64,000 nucleotides of DNA from Dastarcus helophoroides (Eukaryota > Arthropoda > Insecta > Coleoptera > Bothrideridae): NCBI GenBank assembly GCA_028583605.1, contig CM053327.1:36402126-36466125 (forward strand). Direction: 5' to 3'. A program made the translations under genes and the position numbers. Shown one piece after another: positions 44,857 to 57,249 of this stretch (within the stretch, counting starts at the first letter, position 1; every line of letters begins with the position of its first letter). The notes beneath the pieces were generated by a model. It saw only the letters and a list, made by a program, of their open reading frames with translations. It made no database searches and was not told the DNA's origin.

Positions 44857-45180
44857 GAGAATATTCTCTAAAAATCGAGAAAGTCGAGAATATTCTCAAA
44901 AATCGGAATATTCTCGAAAATAGAAAATATTCTCGTAGATCAGAATATTCTCGAAAATAGAGAATATTCTCGAAAATTGAGAAAGTCGAGAATATTCTCA
45001 AAAATCGGAATATTATCAAAAATCGAGAATATTCTCGAAAAGGGAATATTCTCGAAAACAGAGAATATTCTCGAAAATTGAGAAAGTTGAGAATACTGTC
45101 AAAAAACGGAATATTCTCGAAAATCCAGAATATTCTCGAGAATAGGAATATTCTCGAAAATCGGGCATATTCTCGAAAAA
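44857..45180. promoter_or_regulatory. Heat-shock-element-like array 3
   Basis: About eight perfect GAATATTCTCGAA words are present, the densest array in the window. Confidence 0.5.
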
Positions 45181-45774
45181 AGTGAAAATTTCAAGAAAGT
45201 CAAAATTTCTCGACTGAGTATTTAGTTTTTAATGATTGTCTGAGTGAAGCATAAATTCCCGCCTCGCCTCTGTCCCACTGGGACGTTAGAAAATATCCAC
45301 TATTGAGATAAAACCTGGAAATTTTGATAAGGAAGTTGGAATTTGAATTTTATTAAATTGTTCTTTGTACAAAAATTTTAAATTTTCGAAGCATATTTTT
45401 CAAAATTTCCAGATGAAAATTATTTTTAAAATGTTTACTTTTTTTAACTGAAGATCTACCAAATTTTGAGAAAAAGGTGAAGTTTGATAAACAATTCGAA
45501 AGCAGAAATGCGAATTTGAAAAAAAGTCGAACTTTTCAAAAAAGTCGAATTTTGAGAAATGACAACATTCTGAAAGAAAAAACGTGGAATTTTGAGATGA
45601 AAAATCGAAGTTTCCCATGCAAAACATACACAATGCATCCGTGGAAGGCCTAATAATGTGCGATGAAAAGCTAACTATTTATTAAAAAATTCGCGATTTG
45701 TAAAATAATCTAGGATCCACCGAAAACCTTTGGTCCTGTAAAGCGATATTCTAATAATCCGTTCAAAAATAGAT

Positions 45775-46120
45775 TCGAGAATATTCTCGAAAAATCGAGA
45801 AAGTCGAGAATATTCTCAAAAATCAGAATATGCTCGAAAATCGAGAATATTCTCGAAAATCAGAATATTCTCGAAAATAGAGAATATTCTGGAAAACTGA
45901 GAAAATATAGAATATTCTCAAAAATCGGAATATTCTCCAAAATCGAGAATATTCTCGAAAATAGGAATATTCTCGAAAATCGTCAATATTTTCGAAAATC
46001 GTCAATATTTTCGAAAATCGTCAGTATTTTCGAGAATATTCTCAAAAATCGGAATATTCTCGAAAATAGGAATATTCTTGAAAATCGAGAATATTCTCGA
46101 AAATCGGGAATATTTTCGAA
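45775..46120. promoter_or_regulatory. Heat-shock-element-like array 4
   Basis: About seven perfect GAATATTCTCGAA words, with local CGTCAATATTTTCGAAAAT variants between them. Confidence 0.5.
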
Positions 46121-46721
46121 AAAAAAGTGGAAATTTCAAGAAAGTCGAAATTTCTCGACTGAGTATTTATTTTTTTAACGACTGAGTGAAGCATAAACCC
46201 CTCCCCTCGCCCCTGTTCCACTGTGGCGTTAGAAAATATCCACTATTGAGGTAAAACGTCGAAATATCGAGAAGCAAGTTGGAATTTGAATTTTATGGAA
46301 TTGTTCTTTTTACAAAAATTTCCAATTTTCGAAACATATTTTTCAAAATTTTCAGATAAATATTCTTTTAAAAATGTTTACTTTTTTTAACAAAAGATCT
46401 ACCAAATTTCGAGAAAAAGGTGAAGTTTTATAAACAATTCGAAAGCCGAAATACGAATTTGAAAAAAAAGTCGAACTTTTCAAAAGAGTCGAATTTTGAG
46501 AAATGACAACAATTTGAAAGAAAAAACATGGAATTTTGAGATGAAAAATCGAAGTTTTCCATGCAAAACATACACATTGCATCCGTGGAAGACCCAGTAA
46601 TGTGCGGTAAAAAGCTAACTATTTATTAAAAAATTCGCGATTTGTGAAATAATCTAGGATCCACCGAAAACCTTTAGATCCTGTAAAACGATATTCAGAT
46701 AATCCCTTCAAAAATAGATCC

Positions 46722-46890
46722 GAGAATATTCTCGAATATTGAGAAAGTCGAGAATATTCTCGAATATTGAGAAAGTCGAGAATATTCTCAAAAATCGGAA
46801 TATTCTCGAAAATCGAGATTATACTCGAAAATAGAATAATTCTCGAAAATTGAGAATATTCTCGAAAATCGGGAATATTCTCAAAACAAA
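46722..46890. promoter_or_regulatory. Heat-shock-element-like array 5
   Basis: About four perfect GAATATTCTCGAA words, two of them in a duplicated GAATATTGAGAAAGTC context. Confidence 0.5.
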
Positions 46891-47474
46891 GTGGAAATTT
46901 CAAGAAAGTCAAAATTTCTCGACTGAGTATTTATTTTTCAACGATTGTCTGAGTGAAGCATAAACTCCCCCCTCGCCCCTGTCCCACTATGACCTTAGAA
47001 AATATCCACTATTGGGGTAAAACCTGGAAATTTTGATAAGCAAGTTGGAATTTGAATTTTACTGAATTGTTCTTTTTACAAATATTTCCAGTTTTCGAAA
47101 CATATTTTTCAAAATTTCCAGATAAATATTATTTTAAAAATGTTTACTTTTTTAACAGAAGATCTAACAAATTTCGAGAAAAAGGTGAAGTTTTATAAAC
47201 AATTCGAAAGCAGAAATGCGAATTTGAAAAAAAAGTCGAACTTTTCAAAAGAGTCGAATTTTGAGAAATGACAACAATCTGAAAGAAAAAACACGGAATT
47301 TTGAGATGAAAAATCGAAGTTCTTCATACAAAACATACACAATCCATTCGCGGAAGACCTAGTAATGTGCGGTGAATAGCTAACTATTTACTAAAAAATT
47401 CGCGATTTGTAAAATAATCTAGGATCCACCTTTGATCATGTAAAGCTATATTCTAATAATCCGTTCAAAAATAG

Positions 47475-47770
47475 ATTCGAGAATATTCTCGAAAAATCGA
47501 GAAAGTCGAGAATATTCTCAAAAATCGGAATATTCTCGAAAATCGAGAATATTCTCGAAAATCGGAATATTCTCGAAAATAGAGAATATTCTCAAAAATA
47601 GGAGTATTCTCGAAAATCGTCAATATAATCGGGAATATTTTCGAAAAAAATGGACATTTCAAGAAAGTCGAGAATATTCTCAAAAATCGGAATATTCTCC
47701 AAAATCGAGAATATTCTCGAAAATAGGAGTATTCTCGAAAATCGTCAATATAATCGGGAATATTTTCGAA
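47475..47770. promoter_or_regulatory. Heat-shock-element-like array 6
   Basis: About five perfect words, in two partly duplicated halves. Confidence 0.5.
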
Positions 47771-48060
47771 AAAAAATGGACATTTTAAAAAAGTCGAAAT
47801 TTCTCGACTGAGTATTTATTTTTTAACGACTGAGTGAAGCATAAACTCCTCCCCTCGCCCCTGTTCCACTGTGACGTTAGAAAATATCCACTATAAAGAT
47901 AAAACCTGAAAATTTTGATAAGCAAGTTAAAATTTGAATTTTATTGAATTGTGCTTACTACAAAAATTTCAAATTTTCGAAACATACTTTTCAAAATTTC
48001 CAGATGAATATTATTTTAAAAATGTTTACTTTTTTTAACAGAAGATCTATATAGAATATA

Positions 48061-49370
48061 TATTTTCTGGTTGAGTTATCCAATGTCACCAGTTTATTTT
48101 ATTTAGTAAGCTTATGTTTCCAATTCAGTTCATTAGTAACTGTTCACATGGTGGTTAGTTATGTAATAAGACATTTTCTCATGCAATAACTAAACTTTAT
48201 AAATCATAAGCTCCACTTAACATATTGTTGTAATTGAACTTCCTAAGTATTAATTCATCAGTATGAAAATACGTAATGTTATTACCTAATGCAATAAGCT
48301 TTTAACCGTTTAAACAAAATAAAGCAATTAAGAACACTGAAGAAGAAAAACCTAACGAACTCATTTTCTTATTAGTTACATTTATCCATCTCAATTCAAT
48401 AAACAACTAACTACGCCGCTTATACTTGCACATCCGCTAAACAGTAAAAGAAATTAAATTCATGTGAGACCTTCGTATAAAAACAACGGGTGTCTGAACG
48501 GTAATACTTCATTCGGCGAATATTTTTGCATGTATCTAACTGTTACTTCTGAGTCCAGACCCACCAGTAGGTTACCAAATACGATCAAAATTACCCTCAA
48601 ACGGCTTAATACACATGTTTAGCGAGATCTAAGAAGTATGTCACCTTGTAAAAAAACTGCAAATTGCAATAAATTCAACTTATAATGTATTTATATACAT
48701 TATATCACCCGGGCGTACGTTCGGAATATTTATGCTCATTGAAATTCACCAGAGAGATTTATTAGCAGAGAAGGCAGCATAAGAATTAATTTATAATGTT
48801 TCTCAGAGAAAATAACAGATCTTCATGTGAATGGGTATTAAATATAAATAACAAAGCGCCAGTAGCTTTACAGTGGCTAACAGGATCACAAATTATTTAA
48901 GAAATCTGAGAGATTTAAATCTGACTCGAGCGTGTTCCGGACATTAATTAAGTTTTACAGGCTGTTGCGTTGATTACGTGTAGAACTCAAGATGAAATAT
49001 TACGAGGAACTTTTTTCCAAGTTAGTCTGAAATATCAGCTGGAATGTGCAATAAGGTTTAAAATAATTACAACAAACTGCAGGCAGGAAGGTTATTTTAG
49101 ATCAGGAACGACTCAGCTCATTAATGTATCCCCTAATTCAGTGGTATCAGTATAGTCTACTTTTAATAAAGCTCAAAAGCAGGTCTAAGATCAACAGCGC
49201 TAACAGCTGACAACATATTTGTCAGGTGGCTGTTGGTAGTAGCGATGTGATAAAAGTTAGCACTACAATCGTAAAGTCTAGCGATCAGGGTAAATTTCCT
49301 TTGACCAAACTTGTGCAAGTCGTTGAAAATACCGCAATATACGAAAACAGTTGGGTGCTCTGAAAGTCTC
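48061..49370. other. Single-copy, apparently non-coding stretch
   Basis: The satellite ends abruptly at about 48045 and ordinary AT-rich sequence follows. A 61-codon frame at 48970-49155 is not recognisable. No RNA gene or transposon ends were found. Confidence 0.4.
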
Positions 49371-51490
49371 GAGACTTCTAGTTCCTGAATCCGTGAATAA
49401 TCTCGAAAGAACTTCCAGATTAAGTAAGAGTATCGCGATGTTCTAAAAAGTCAGCGAAATCCTCAAGAAATTTCACGATAAGCTACAGTCTTAAGCGCCC
49501 GTAAAAAAAATTCATGAACATCCCGGAACAAGTCGCAAAAATTCTTCTTATTCGCGAATAATCTCGCGATTGAGTCTCTCTTTACTTACAGGAAACTTAA
49601 AAAGTACATGAATCTCGATAAATCCTCTCTTCCCCAAAACGACTCGCCAAATTTCCACTTGTTCGCGAATAATCTCCGCAAAAATTATTCCTGAAGAGCG
49701 ATAACTCCTTTCTTTCTCGAAACAAGTCGCGAAAATTCTTCTTATTCGCGAATAATCTAGCAATTGAGTCTCTACTCATTAATTAACAGTAAACTTAAAA
49801 AGCACATGAATCTCGATAAATCCTCTCTTCCCCGAAACAACTCGCGAAAATTCCACTTATTCGCGAATAATCTCCACAAAACAAATTCCTTAAGAGCGAT
49901 AAATCCTTTCTTTCCCGAAACAAGTCGCGAAAATTCTTCTTATTCGCAGATAATCTCGCGATTGAGTATCCACTCTATACTTACAGTAAATTTAAGAAAT
50001 ACATGAATCTCGATGAATCTCGTCTTCCCCGAAACAACTCGCGAAAATTCCACGTCTTCGCGAATAATCTCCGCAAAAATATTCGTGAAGAGCGATAAAT
50101 CCTTTCGTTCCCGAAACAAGTCGCGAAAATTCTTATTCGCGAATAATCTCGTGATTGGGTCTCTACTATTTATTTACAGTAAACTTAAAAAGTACATCAA
50201 CCTTGATAAGTCCTCTCTTCCCCAAAACAACTCGCAAAAATCCCACGTGTTCGCGAATAATCTCCACAAAAATATTCGTAAAGAGCGATAAATCCTTTCT
50301 TTACCGAAACAAGTCGCGAAAATTCTTCTTATTCGCGAATAATCTCGCAATTGAGTCCCTACTCTATACTTACAGTAAACTTAAAAATTCCATGATCTAG
50401 ATAAATCCTCTCTTCCCCGAAACAATTCGCGAAAATTCTTGTTATTCGCGAATAATCTCGCGATTGAGTCTCTACTATTTACTTACAGTAAACTTAAAAA
50501 GAACGTGAATCTCGATAAATCTTCTTTTCCGAAACAGCTCGCGAAAGTTCCACTTATTCGCGAATAATTTCGCAATTGAGTAGAAATCTTGCATTAGATT
50601 ACAAAGTACGTGAACCTCGATAAGTCTCCTCTTCCTCGAAAACAACTCGTGAAAATTCGCCTTATTCGCGAATAATATCGCGCTTGAGTAGACATCTTAC
50701 GGTAAACTTAAAAAGTTTAAACTAAAGATTCGAGCAATTCTTAACAAAGTGAAAAATTTCACACTGAACTCAAAAGTAGAATCCAATCGCGAATAATCTC
50801 GCGAGTGAGTAGAAATCTTACGGTAAACTTAAAAGGTACGTGAACCTCGATAAGTCCCTTCTTCCCCGAAACAACTCGTGAAAATTCCCCTTACTCGCGA
50901 ATAATTTCGCGATTGAGTAGAAGTCCTACAGAAAACTTAAAAAAAAACCGAACAATTCTTAACAAAGTGAAAAATTTCACACTGAATTCAAAAGTAGAAC
51001 CCAATCGCGAACAATCTCGCGAGTGGCTAGAAATATTACGGTAAACTTAAAAAGTACGAGAACCTCGATAAGTCCCCTCTTCCCCGAAACAACTCGTGAA
51101 AATTCCCCTTATTCGCGAATTATCTCGCGATTGAGTAGAAGTCCTACAGAAAACTTTTAAAAAACCGAACAATTCTTAATAAAGTGAAGAATTTCACACT
51201 GAACTCAAAAGTAGGACCCAATCGCGAATAATCTCGCGAGTGGCTAAAAATATTACGGTAAACTTAAAAAGTACGGGAACCTCGATAAGCTCTTCCCCAA
51301 AACAACTCGCGAAAATTCCCTTTATTCGCGAATACTCACGAAATTGGGTAGAAGTCTTATAATAAATTTAAAAGAAAATAGTTGTTCTAACAATTCTTAA
51401 CAAAATGAAAAATTTCATACTGAACTAAAAATAGAACCCAATCGCGAATAATCCCGAGATTGAGTAGAAATCTTACAGTAAACTGTCTCA
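49370..51490. repeat. TTCGCGAATAATCTCGCG satellite, about 195-bp units
   Basis: ATTGAGTCTCTAC or a variant recurs near 49571, 49763, 49962, 50154 and 50351, a step close to 195 bases. Units contain GTAAACTTAAAAAG, CTCGATAAATCC, CCGAAACAACTCGCGAAAA and TTATTCGCGAATAATCTCGCG. After 50570 the unit becomes shorter and mixes with AAAGTGAAAAATTTCACACTG segments at about 230-base steps. The TTCGCGAxxAATCT word also occurs in the 38.5-48 kb satellite, so they may be related. Confidence 0.8.
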
Positions 51491-53287
51491 TCTTCCCCGA
51501 AATTTTGATAAAAAAATTTTAATCTGAAACATAATTTTAAGAAACGTCGATATTTTGATAAAAAGTTGAAATTTTCAAAAAAGATAAACAAAAGAATGAA
51601 AAAAGAATTCACAAAATAATTCAAAAATTTCGTAAAATTTTAAACATTTTAAAAACAGATAAATTTTCTAAAACAGATAAATTTTCAAAAAATATCGAGT
51701 TTTTAAAAAGGAAGAAATTTGAAAAAAAATTGAAATTTGAAAGTAAAATTGTAAGAAACGTTCAAATATTTATAAAAAGTTAAAATTTCCAAATAAGTCG
51801 AAATTTTGGAAAAAAAGTCGTAGCTTTTAAAAAAACCAGTTTCAAAATGAGAAAATTTTGAAAAAAGATTTTAAATTGCGAAGGATCGAAATTTTCATAA
51901 AAAATCTTCAAAAAAAGTTACTACTTTGAATAAATTCAAAAATTACGAAAACAAGCAAATATATTATAAAAAAGTTAAAATTGTAGTTTTGAAAAAAATC
52001 GTGATCTACTTTTTAGAAAAGTACGAGTATTGCAAAATGGTTAAAAAGAAGAAGAAATATACAAAACAAAATCAAAACTCTCTTAAAAATTTAGAAACTT
52101 AAAGGACAGAATTTCCAAAAATATAAACATTTTTTAAAAAAGAATTTCCAAAGTAACTCGAAAATTTCAAAAAATTTTAAAAATTTTAAAAATCAGGTGA
52201 ATTTTCAAAAAAATATAGAGATCTTGAAAGAGAGAAATTTTCAAAAAAAGGTAAAAATTTTAAAGTAAAGTAAAAGCAATTTTTTTCTAAAAGGTTAAAA
52301 TTTTCAAAAAAATCTGATATTTCAAAACCTCGAAATTTTGAAAAAAATACTTAGTTTTTAAAAAACAGGTTTTAAAATAACAAATTGGAAAATTTTGAAA
52401 AAGAATAAAATTTTGAAGTGCCCAAATTTTCATAAAAAAATTTAAAAAAAATTAATATTTTGAATAAATTCGAAAATTATGAAAACAGGCAAAATTTTGG
52501 AAAATGACAAAAATATTATAGAAAACGTAGAATTTTCAAAAAAAAATCGAAATTTTAAAAAAATTGTAGTTTTGAAAAAATCTACTTTTAAGAAAAAATC
52601 GGAATATTGAAAAATGGGCAAAGAAAAAAGTAGGGAGTTTGGATTAAGATTTTAAAAAACGTCGAAATTCTCATGAAAAGGGAGGAATTTGCAAAGAAAA
52701 ATCGAAATATTTTAAGACAGAATTCGCAAAATAATTCAAAAAGTTCGTAACATTTTAAAAAACAGATAAATTTTCAAAAACAGATAAATTTTCAAAAACA
52801 GATAAATTTTCAAAATATATCGAAATCTTTAAAAAGCGAGATTTTCCAAAAGGGCGAAATTTGAAAAAGAAATTGAAATTTGAAAGTAAAATTTTGAGAA
52901 ACGGCCAAATATTTATAAAAAGTTAAAATTTTCACAAATATCATATCAGAACTTTCAAAAGACATTTTAAAAAAAATTCGTATCATTATAAAAATCGAAG
53001 TGTAGGAAAATGGTCCAAGAATTTAAAAAGAGAAAATTGAAAAAAAAGAATCAAAATTTTCGAAAAAAAATTCGAAATTTAATAAATGGCAAAATTTTTA
53101 CAGTTAAAAAATAGGGGAAAAATAGAAATTTTGAACCAAGTTCGAAATCTTATTCAAAAATTTTGGATAAAAAATCAAAATTTCTTCAAAAATCAAAATT
53201 TTGAGGAAATCTGAGCAATAAAAACTATACATTTTCAGTAAAACTGGAAATTTTAATATTTAGAGAAGGAATTTTCAGTGTTGACTT
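51490..53287. repeat. A-rich low-complexity satellite
   Basis: GTCGAAATTTTGAAAAA-type words with no strict period. Some phrases recur (AAACAGATAAATTTTCAAAA at 51655 and several times near 52760). No gene is present. Confidence 0.6.
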
Positions 53288-53641
53288 CGAAAATTGTAAC
53301 TTTTTATAAAAATTTCAGTTGTTAAGCTTTCAGTTTTTTTTCAAAATGCAGTTTTTTTGAAAGACTAAATTTTTTCACAATTTTATTTCGGAATTGGAAC
53401 TTTTTTCTCCCATTAGACTTTTTTACAATTCTCGACCTTACCTCAAAATTTCGATGTTTTTCGAAAATTTGGAGCTCTTCTAAAAATTCTTAAATTTCAG
53501 TTTTTTTTTCAAAAATTTCTATTCAATTCAATTTTTCAAAACCTCACTTGGACATTTTTCCACAATTTCGAATTTATTTGAAAATAATTTCGATTTTCTT
53601 ATTAAATTCTTCACTTTACAGAATTTTAATTTAAAATTGCG

Positions 53642-53809
53642 CCCCTGAAACCAAGAAAGATTTAGAGAGTATCTCTCTGAAGATGATAGCTTGGCTATTG
53701 AAATCCGTTAGAGCAGCCTTTGTTGTGTTTTTTAATCTTTCTTGGTTTCAGGGGACAACATTTGTATTTTAATTTTTAAAGATAACCAAGGACCAATCCG
53801 TTCCACCAA
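53642..53809. mobile_element. Fold-back (MITE-like) element, copy 5, left arm of palindrome
   Basis: It contains CCCCTGAAACCAAG, a shortened centre with CTCTCTGAAGATGATAGC-TTG-GCTATTGAAATCCGTTAGAG, then the right arm through GGTTTCAGGGGACAAC to GTTCCACCAA. Confidence 0.75.
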
Positions 53810-54401
53810 GATTAAAATTTCGCCTTTTTAAAGTTTCGAAATTTTTTTATAATTTCGAATTTCTTTGAAAATCCTGACTTCGAAATTTCAATATTTTTGC
53901 AAAAATACTTTAAATAATGTTATTTCTTGCAAATACCCATTAGGGTTTCAAATCACTTAATTTAGGAATTTTGAAGAAAGTATCAAATTTTTAACAAATT
54001 CAAAATTTGGAAAAAACATTTTGAAAACAGGTCGAAATTTTTAAAATCCAAAATTTCCAAAAAGTTAAATTTAAGTTTAAATTAAATGAAAATGAAAACG
54101 AAAATTTGAAAAAGCAGGAAAAATTTTAAGGCTGAATTATGAAAAATGTCCAAAGTGTTAAAATTTACAAAAAACGCCACGATTTTTGAGAAGGGGTGAA
54201 CCTTTTGAAAACTAGTCGAAATTGCAAAAAGACTCGCGTTTTGAAATAATATCGCACTTTGAAATAAAATCGGTATTTGCAAGAAATAACATTTTTTAAA
54301 GTATTTATGCAAAAATATTGAAATTTCGAAAAGTCAGGATTTTCAAAGAAGTTCGAAATTTTGAAAAAATGTCAAAACTTTAAAAAGGCAAAATTTTAAT
54401 T

Positions 54402-54569
54402 TTGGTGGAACAAACTGGTCCTCGGTTATCTTCAAAAATTGAAATACAAATCTTGTCCCCTGAAACCAAGAAAGATTAAAAAACACAACAAAGGCTGCTC
54501 TAACGGGTATCAGTAGCCAAGCTATTATCTTCGGGGGGATACTCTCTAAATCTTTGTTGGTTTCAGAAG
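54402..54569. mobile_element. Fold-back (MITE-like) element, copy 6, right arm of palindrome (inverted)
   Basis: It starts TTGGTGGAACAAACTGG, the inverted end of copy 5, and includes GTCCCCTGAAACCAAG and CACAACAAAGGCTGCTCTAACG. The centre reads as the complement of the CTGAAGA core with extra changes (TATTATCTTCGGGGGG). Confidence 0.75.
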
Positions 54570-54993
54570 GGTAATTTTAAAATTAAAATTCTGTAAAGTC
54601 TAGATTTAACAAGACAATCGAAATTGTTTTTAAATAAATTCGAAATTGTGGAAAAATATCCAAGTGAGATTTTGAAAAATTGAATTGAATTGAATAGAAA
54701 TTTGTGAAAAAATTGAAATTCAGAAATTTTTAAAAGAGCTCCAAATTTATGAAAAATGTCGAAATTTTGGGGTAAAGTTGAAAATTGTAAAAAAGTCTAA
54801 TGGGAGAAAAAAGTCCTATTTCCGAAATAAAATCGTGAAAAAATTTAGTCTTTCAAAAAACTGTATTTTCAAAAATAAACTGAAAGCTTAATTACTGTAA
54901 TTTTTATAAAAAGTTACAATTTTCCAAGTCAGAATAAAAATAAAACCGAAGTTATAAACAAAGCAGAAATTTTTTAATAGTCCCGATATTTTG

Positions 54994-55075
54994 AAAGTCA
55001 ACATTTTAAACGTCAAAATTTTGAAAGTCAAAATTTTGAAAGTCAAAATTTTGAAAGTCAAAATTTTGAAAAAGT
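54994..55075. repeat. 15-bp tandem repeat
   Basis: About five units of AAAGTCAAAATTTTG in a row, the first two slightly different. It illustrates how the window's longer satellites may begin. Confidence 0.85.
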
Positions 55076-55079
55076 TATA

Positions 55080-55960
55080 TTTTGGAAAGGTGCATTTCAA
55101 AAAAAAAACGTCAAAATGATTATGATTTCTTTACGTCCTTCTAAAAGCGTGCATAAGGATGGAAGTCCAGTTTTATGGAAAAAGTAAAAAAATACAAACG
55201 TATATTTTTAACTCATTTTTTTAGGCTATATTTTTTAAACTTCCAGCATTTTTTTTATAGTGTATCTACAATGAAAGTGTAATTAAGCTTTATGGTATTC
55301 AATTTTTAAATTTAGAATCTAGAATTTACGACTTTTTTTTCCACCTTAATCTCAAAAATTCCCCATTAAGCTCAACATCTAAAATTTAGTTTTGTTTGAA
55401 CTTTATCCAACGTTTGCATTAATTCTAAAATTTTGACTTGTTCTAAAACTTTGATTGTTTGAGACTTTAATTTTTGAAAGCTCGAAGTTAAAATGGAAGT
55501 TTTGGAAAATAGGTATATTATTTTAAATTACACAAATTGAATCAAAAGTTTGAATTTAAAATCGAAAAATTTGGAAGCTAAAAATTTAAGCAAAAAATTC
55601 AAAATTTTGAAAAAGTATAAAAATACCTGAAAAAAAAAATGAATACTGAAAATTCCTTCTCGAAATATTACAATTTCGAATTTCTTCCGAAAATATCCAG
55701 TTTTTATTGTTGAGATTTTACCAAATTTTGATTTTTGAAGCAATTTTTAGTTTTCATCCAAAATTTTCGAATAAAATTTGGAACTTTGTTCAAAATTTCT
55801 ATTGTTTCCCCAACTTTAAAGATTACGTTGCTGTAATTTTTAAACTTCGAGAAGAAAGGATGAGTTCTCGAAAAGAAAACAAGTGAAAATGCTTAGTGGG
55901 TCCTCGAAATTTCTAATTTTTCGATTTTGATTTTTTTTTTAATTTTTAGTAAAGTTGGGT
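55080..55960. repeat. Low-complexity A/T-rich DNA with an orientation switch
   Basis: It contains AAATTTTGAC and TTTCCACC words, mostly in the T orientation, with an A-rich insert near 55500-55640. No gene is present. Confidence 0.5.
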
Positions 55961-57240
55961 AAAAAATTTCGCAACCAAGTAAAATGTTATGATATCAGAA
56001 TCTAAGACAAATTTCATCAGAAGCTAAAAAATTTGCCAGTTCTAAAATAAGTCTCGATCCACGGAATAAATAGAAATCTGCGAAAACTCGAATCATGGAA
56101 ATATTAAAGCTCTCCACTGAGAGGATTAATTTTGAGTGGATCGCGGCAGTAACCACATATCACCTAGCAAAAGAATGTAGTCATCTAATGAAGCAAAAGC
56201 TTACGAAAATGAATGCAAACATCACTGAAATGGTATTAAAATGTGGTAAACGTATTCGGTATGGAATAGGAGTCGAAGTTGGACATTCATGCAGATCTTC
56301 CAAGATCTACTAAGCGGAAAAGAAATGGCGAACTACAGCTGAGCGAAAGTGAAAATTTATGTTTGGTGCGAGGATAAGCCGGGATGAAAAGAACAAATAG
56401 AAAACCATAGAGTAAAACCCATTATTCAGTAAAGATAGATACGGTGAACTCCGCAGCTTCCATGGTTGTCGGACTAAGAGTTAGATAATATGCTAAAATG
56501 TGTTCGCACTGCCGGGTTGTCGGATTTATTCGCGCTAATACTTTCAGCATATTAGCGAGAGTTTTTCAGTGAAAGTCGTTACGATAAGATCGGTAAAACA
56601 ATCTCATCTGAAGCTTATTATAGTTTAGTGTTTTAATAATCGCCTCTAATTCTGGCTCTTCCACAGGTATATTTATGGGTCGCTGATGATGGTACGGAGA
56701 TGGGCAAATGGGATACAATTAATCGCGCCTCTAAAGCAAACGTGCAAGATAGCAACTAAAAATGGGAATATATTACGTTTAGTTTGCTCGGTGAAAAATG
56801 CCGCATCGCTTAATGGTACCATAAATCTTCCATTATTAGAACCATTTTGCACAAAGATATATTGGAAATAACGATAGCATGTAATCCTTGGTATAGTTTG
56901 AGAATTTATGTTGTAAATTAGTTTAATTGAAGGGCAGGTGCTACCACACTTAACGTGTCGTTATTTAAAATTGCAAAAGAAGCCAGATCCATTTATTTCA
57001 TGACAGTTAAGTGCGTAAGTTACGAACACTTTCAATTATTCATTTGACGCCACTAATTGGTTTGAATTCTGATTAAGTGTTTCTTTTAACCTTTACAAGA
57101 CAACGATTTACTAAATTGCCATATAAAGAAGTCGAACGAGCAAAAACCGAACCCATCACTGTCCAAATGCACTTTGTCGGATATAAGTTTGTGTCTTAGG
57201 TTAGGATTTGTCTTCATTTTTACTTCAGAATCTACCAGGA
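55961..57240. other. Single-copy, apparently non-coding stretch
   Basis: Two short open frames (56095-56313 and 56686-56871, plus) have ordinary amino-acid composition but match no family I know and lack supporting signals. No transposon ends were found. Confidence 0.35.
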
Positions 57241-57249
57241 TTGGTTAAT

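Larger units (their letters stand above)
43338..48060. repeat. 0.8-0.95 kb complex satellite, second group
   Basis: The same unit as at 39.8-42 kb recurs with starts near 44355, 45268, 46215, 46975 and 47863. Differences in unit length come mainly from the number of GAGAATATTCTCGAAAATC words. The stretch 43600-44340 matches 39770-40500 base for base over long runs (for example CCCAAACCAATTTTGAG at 40267 and 44107), so the two groups are a larger duplication. Confidence 0.85.
53288..54926. repeat. 1.6-kb palindrome (arms about 650 bp, spacer about 330 bp)
   Basis: The segment 53288-53940 is the inverted, diverged counterpart of 54270-54926. Matching landmarks are TTGTAACTTTTTATAAAAA with its complement at 54900, TTCTATTCAATTCAATTTTTC with its complement at 54690, and AATGTTATTTCTTGCAAATA with its complement at 54275. 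Each arm carries one fold-back element, and these face each other. The order and spacing agree along the whole length. Confidence 0.85.
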
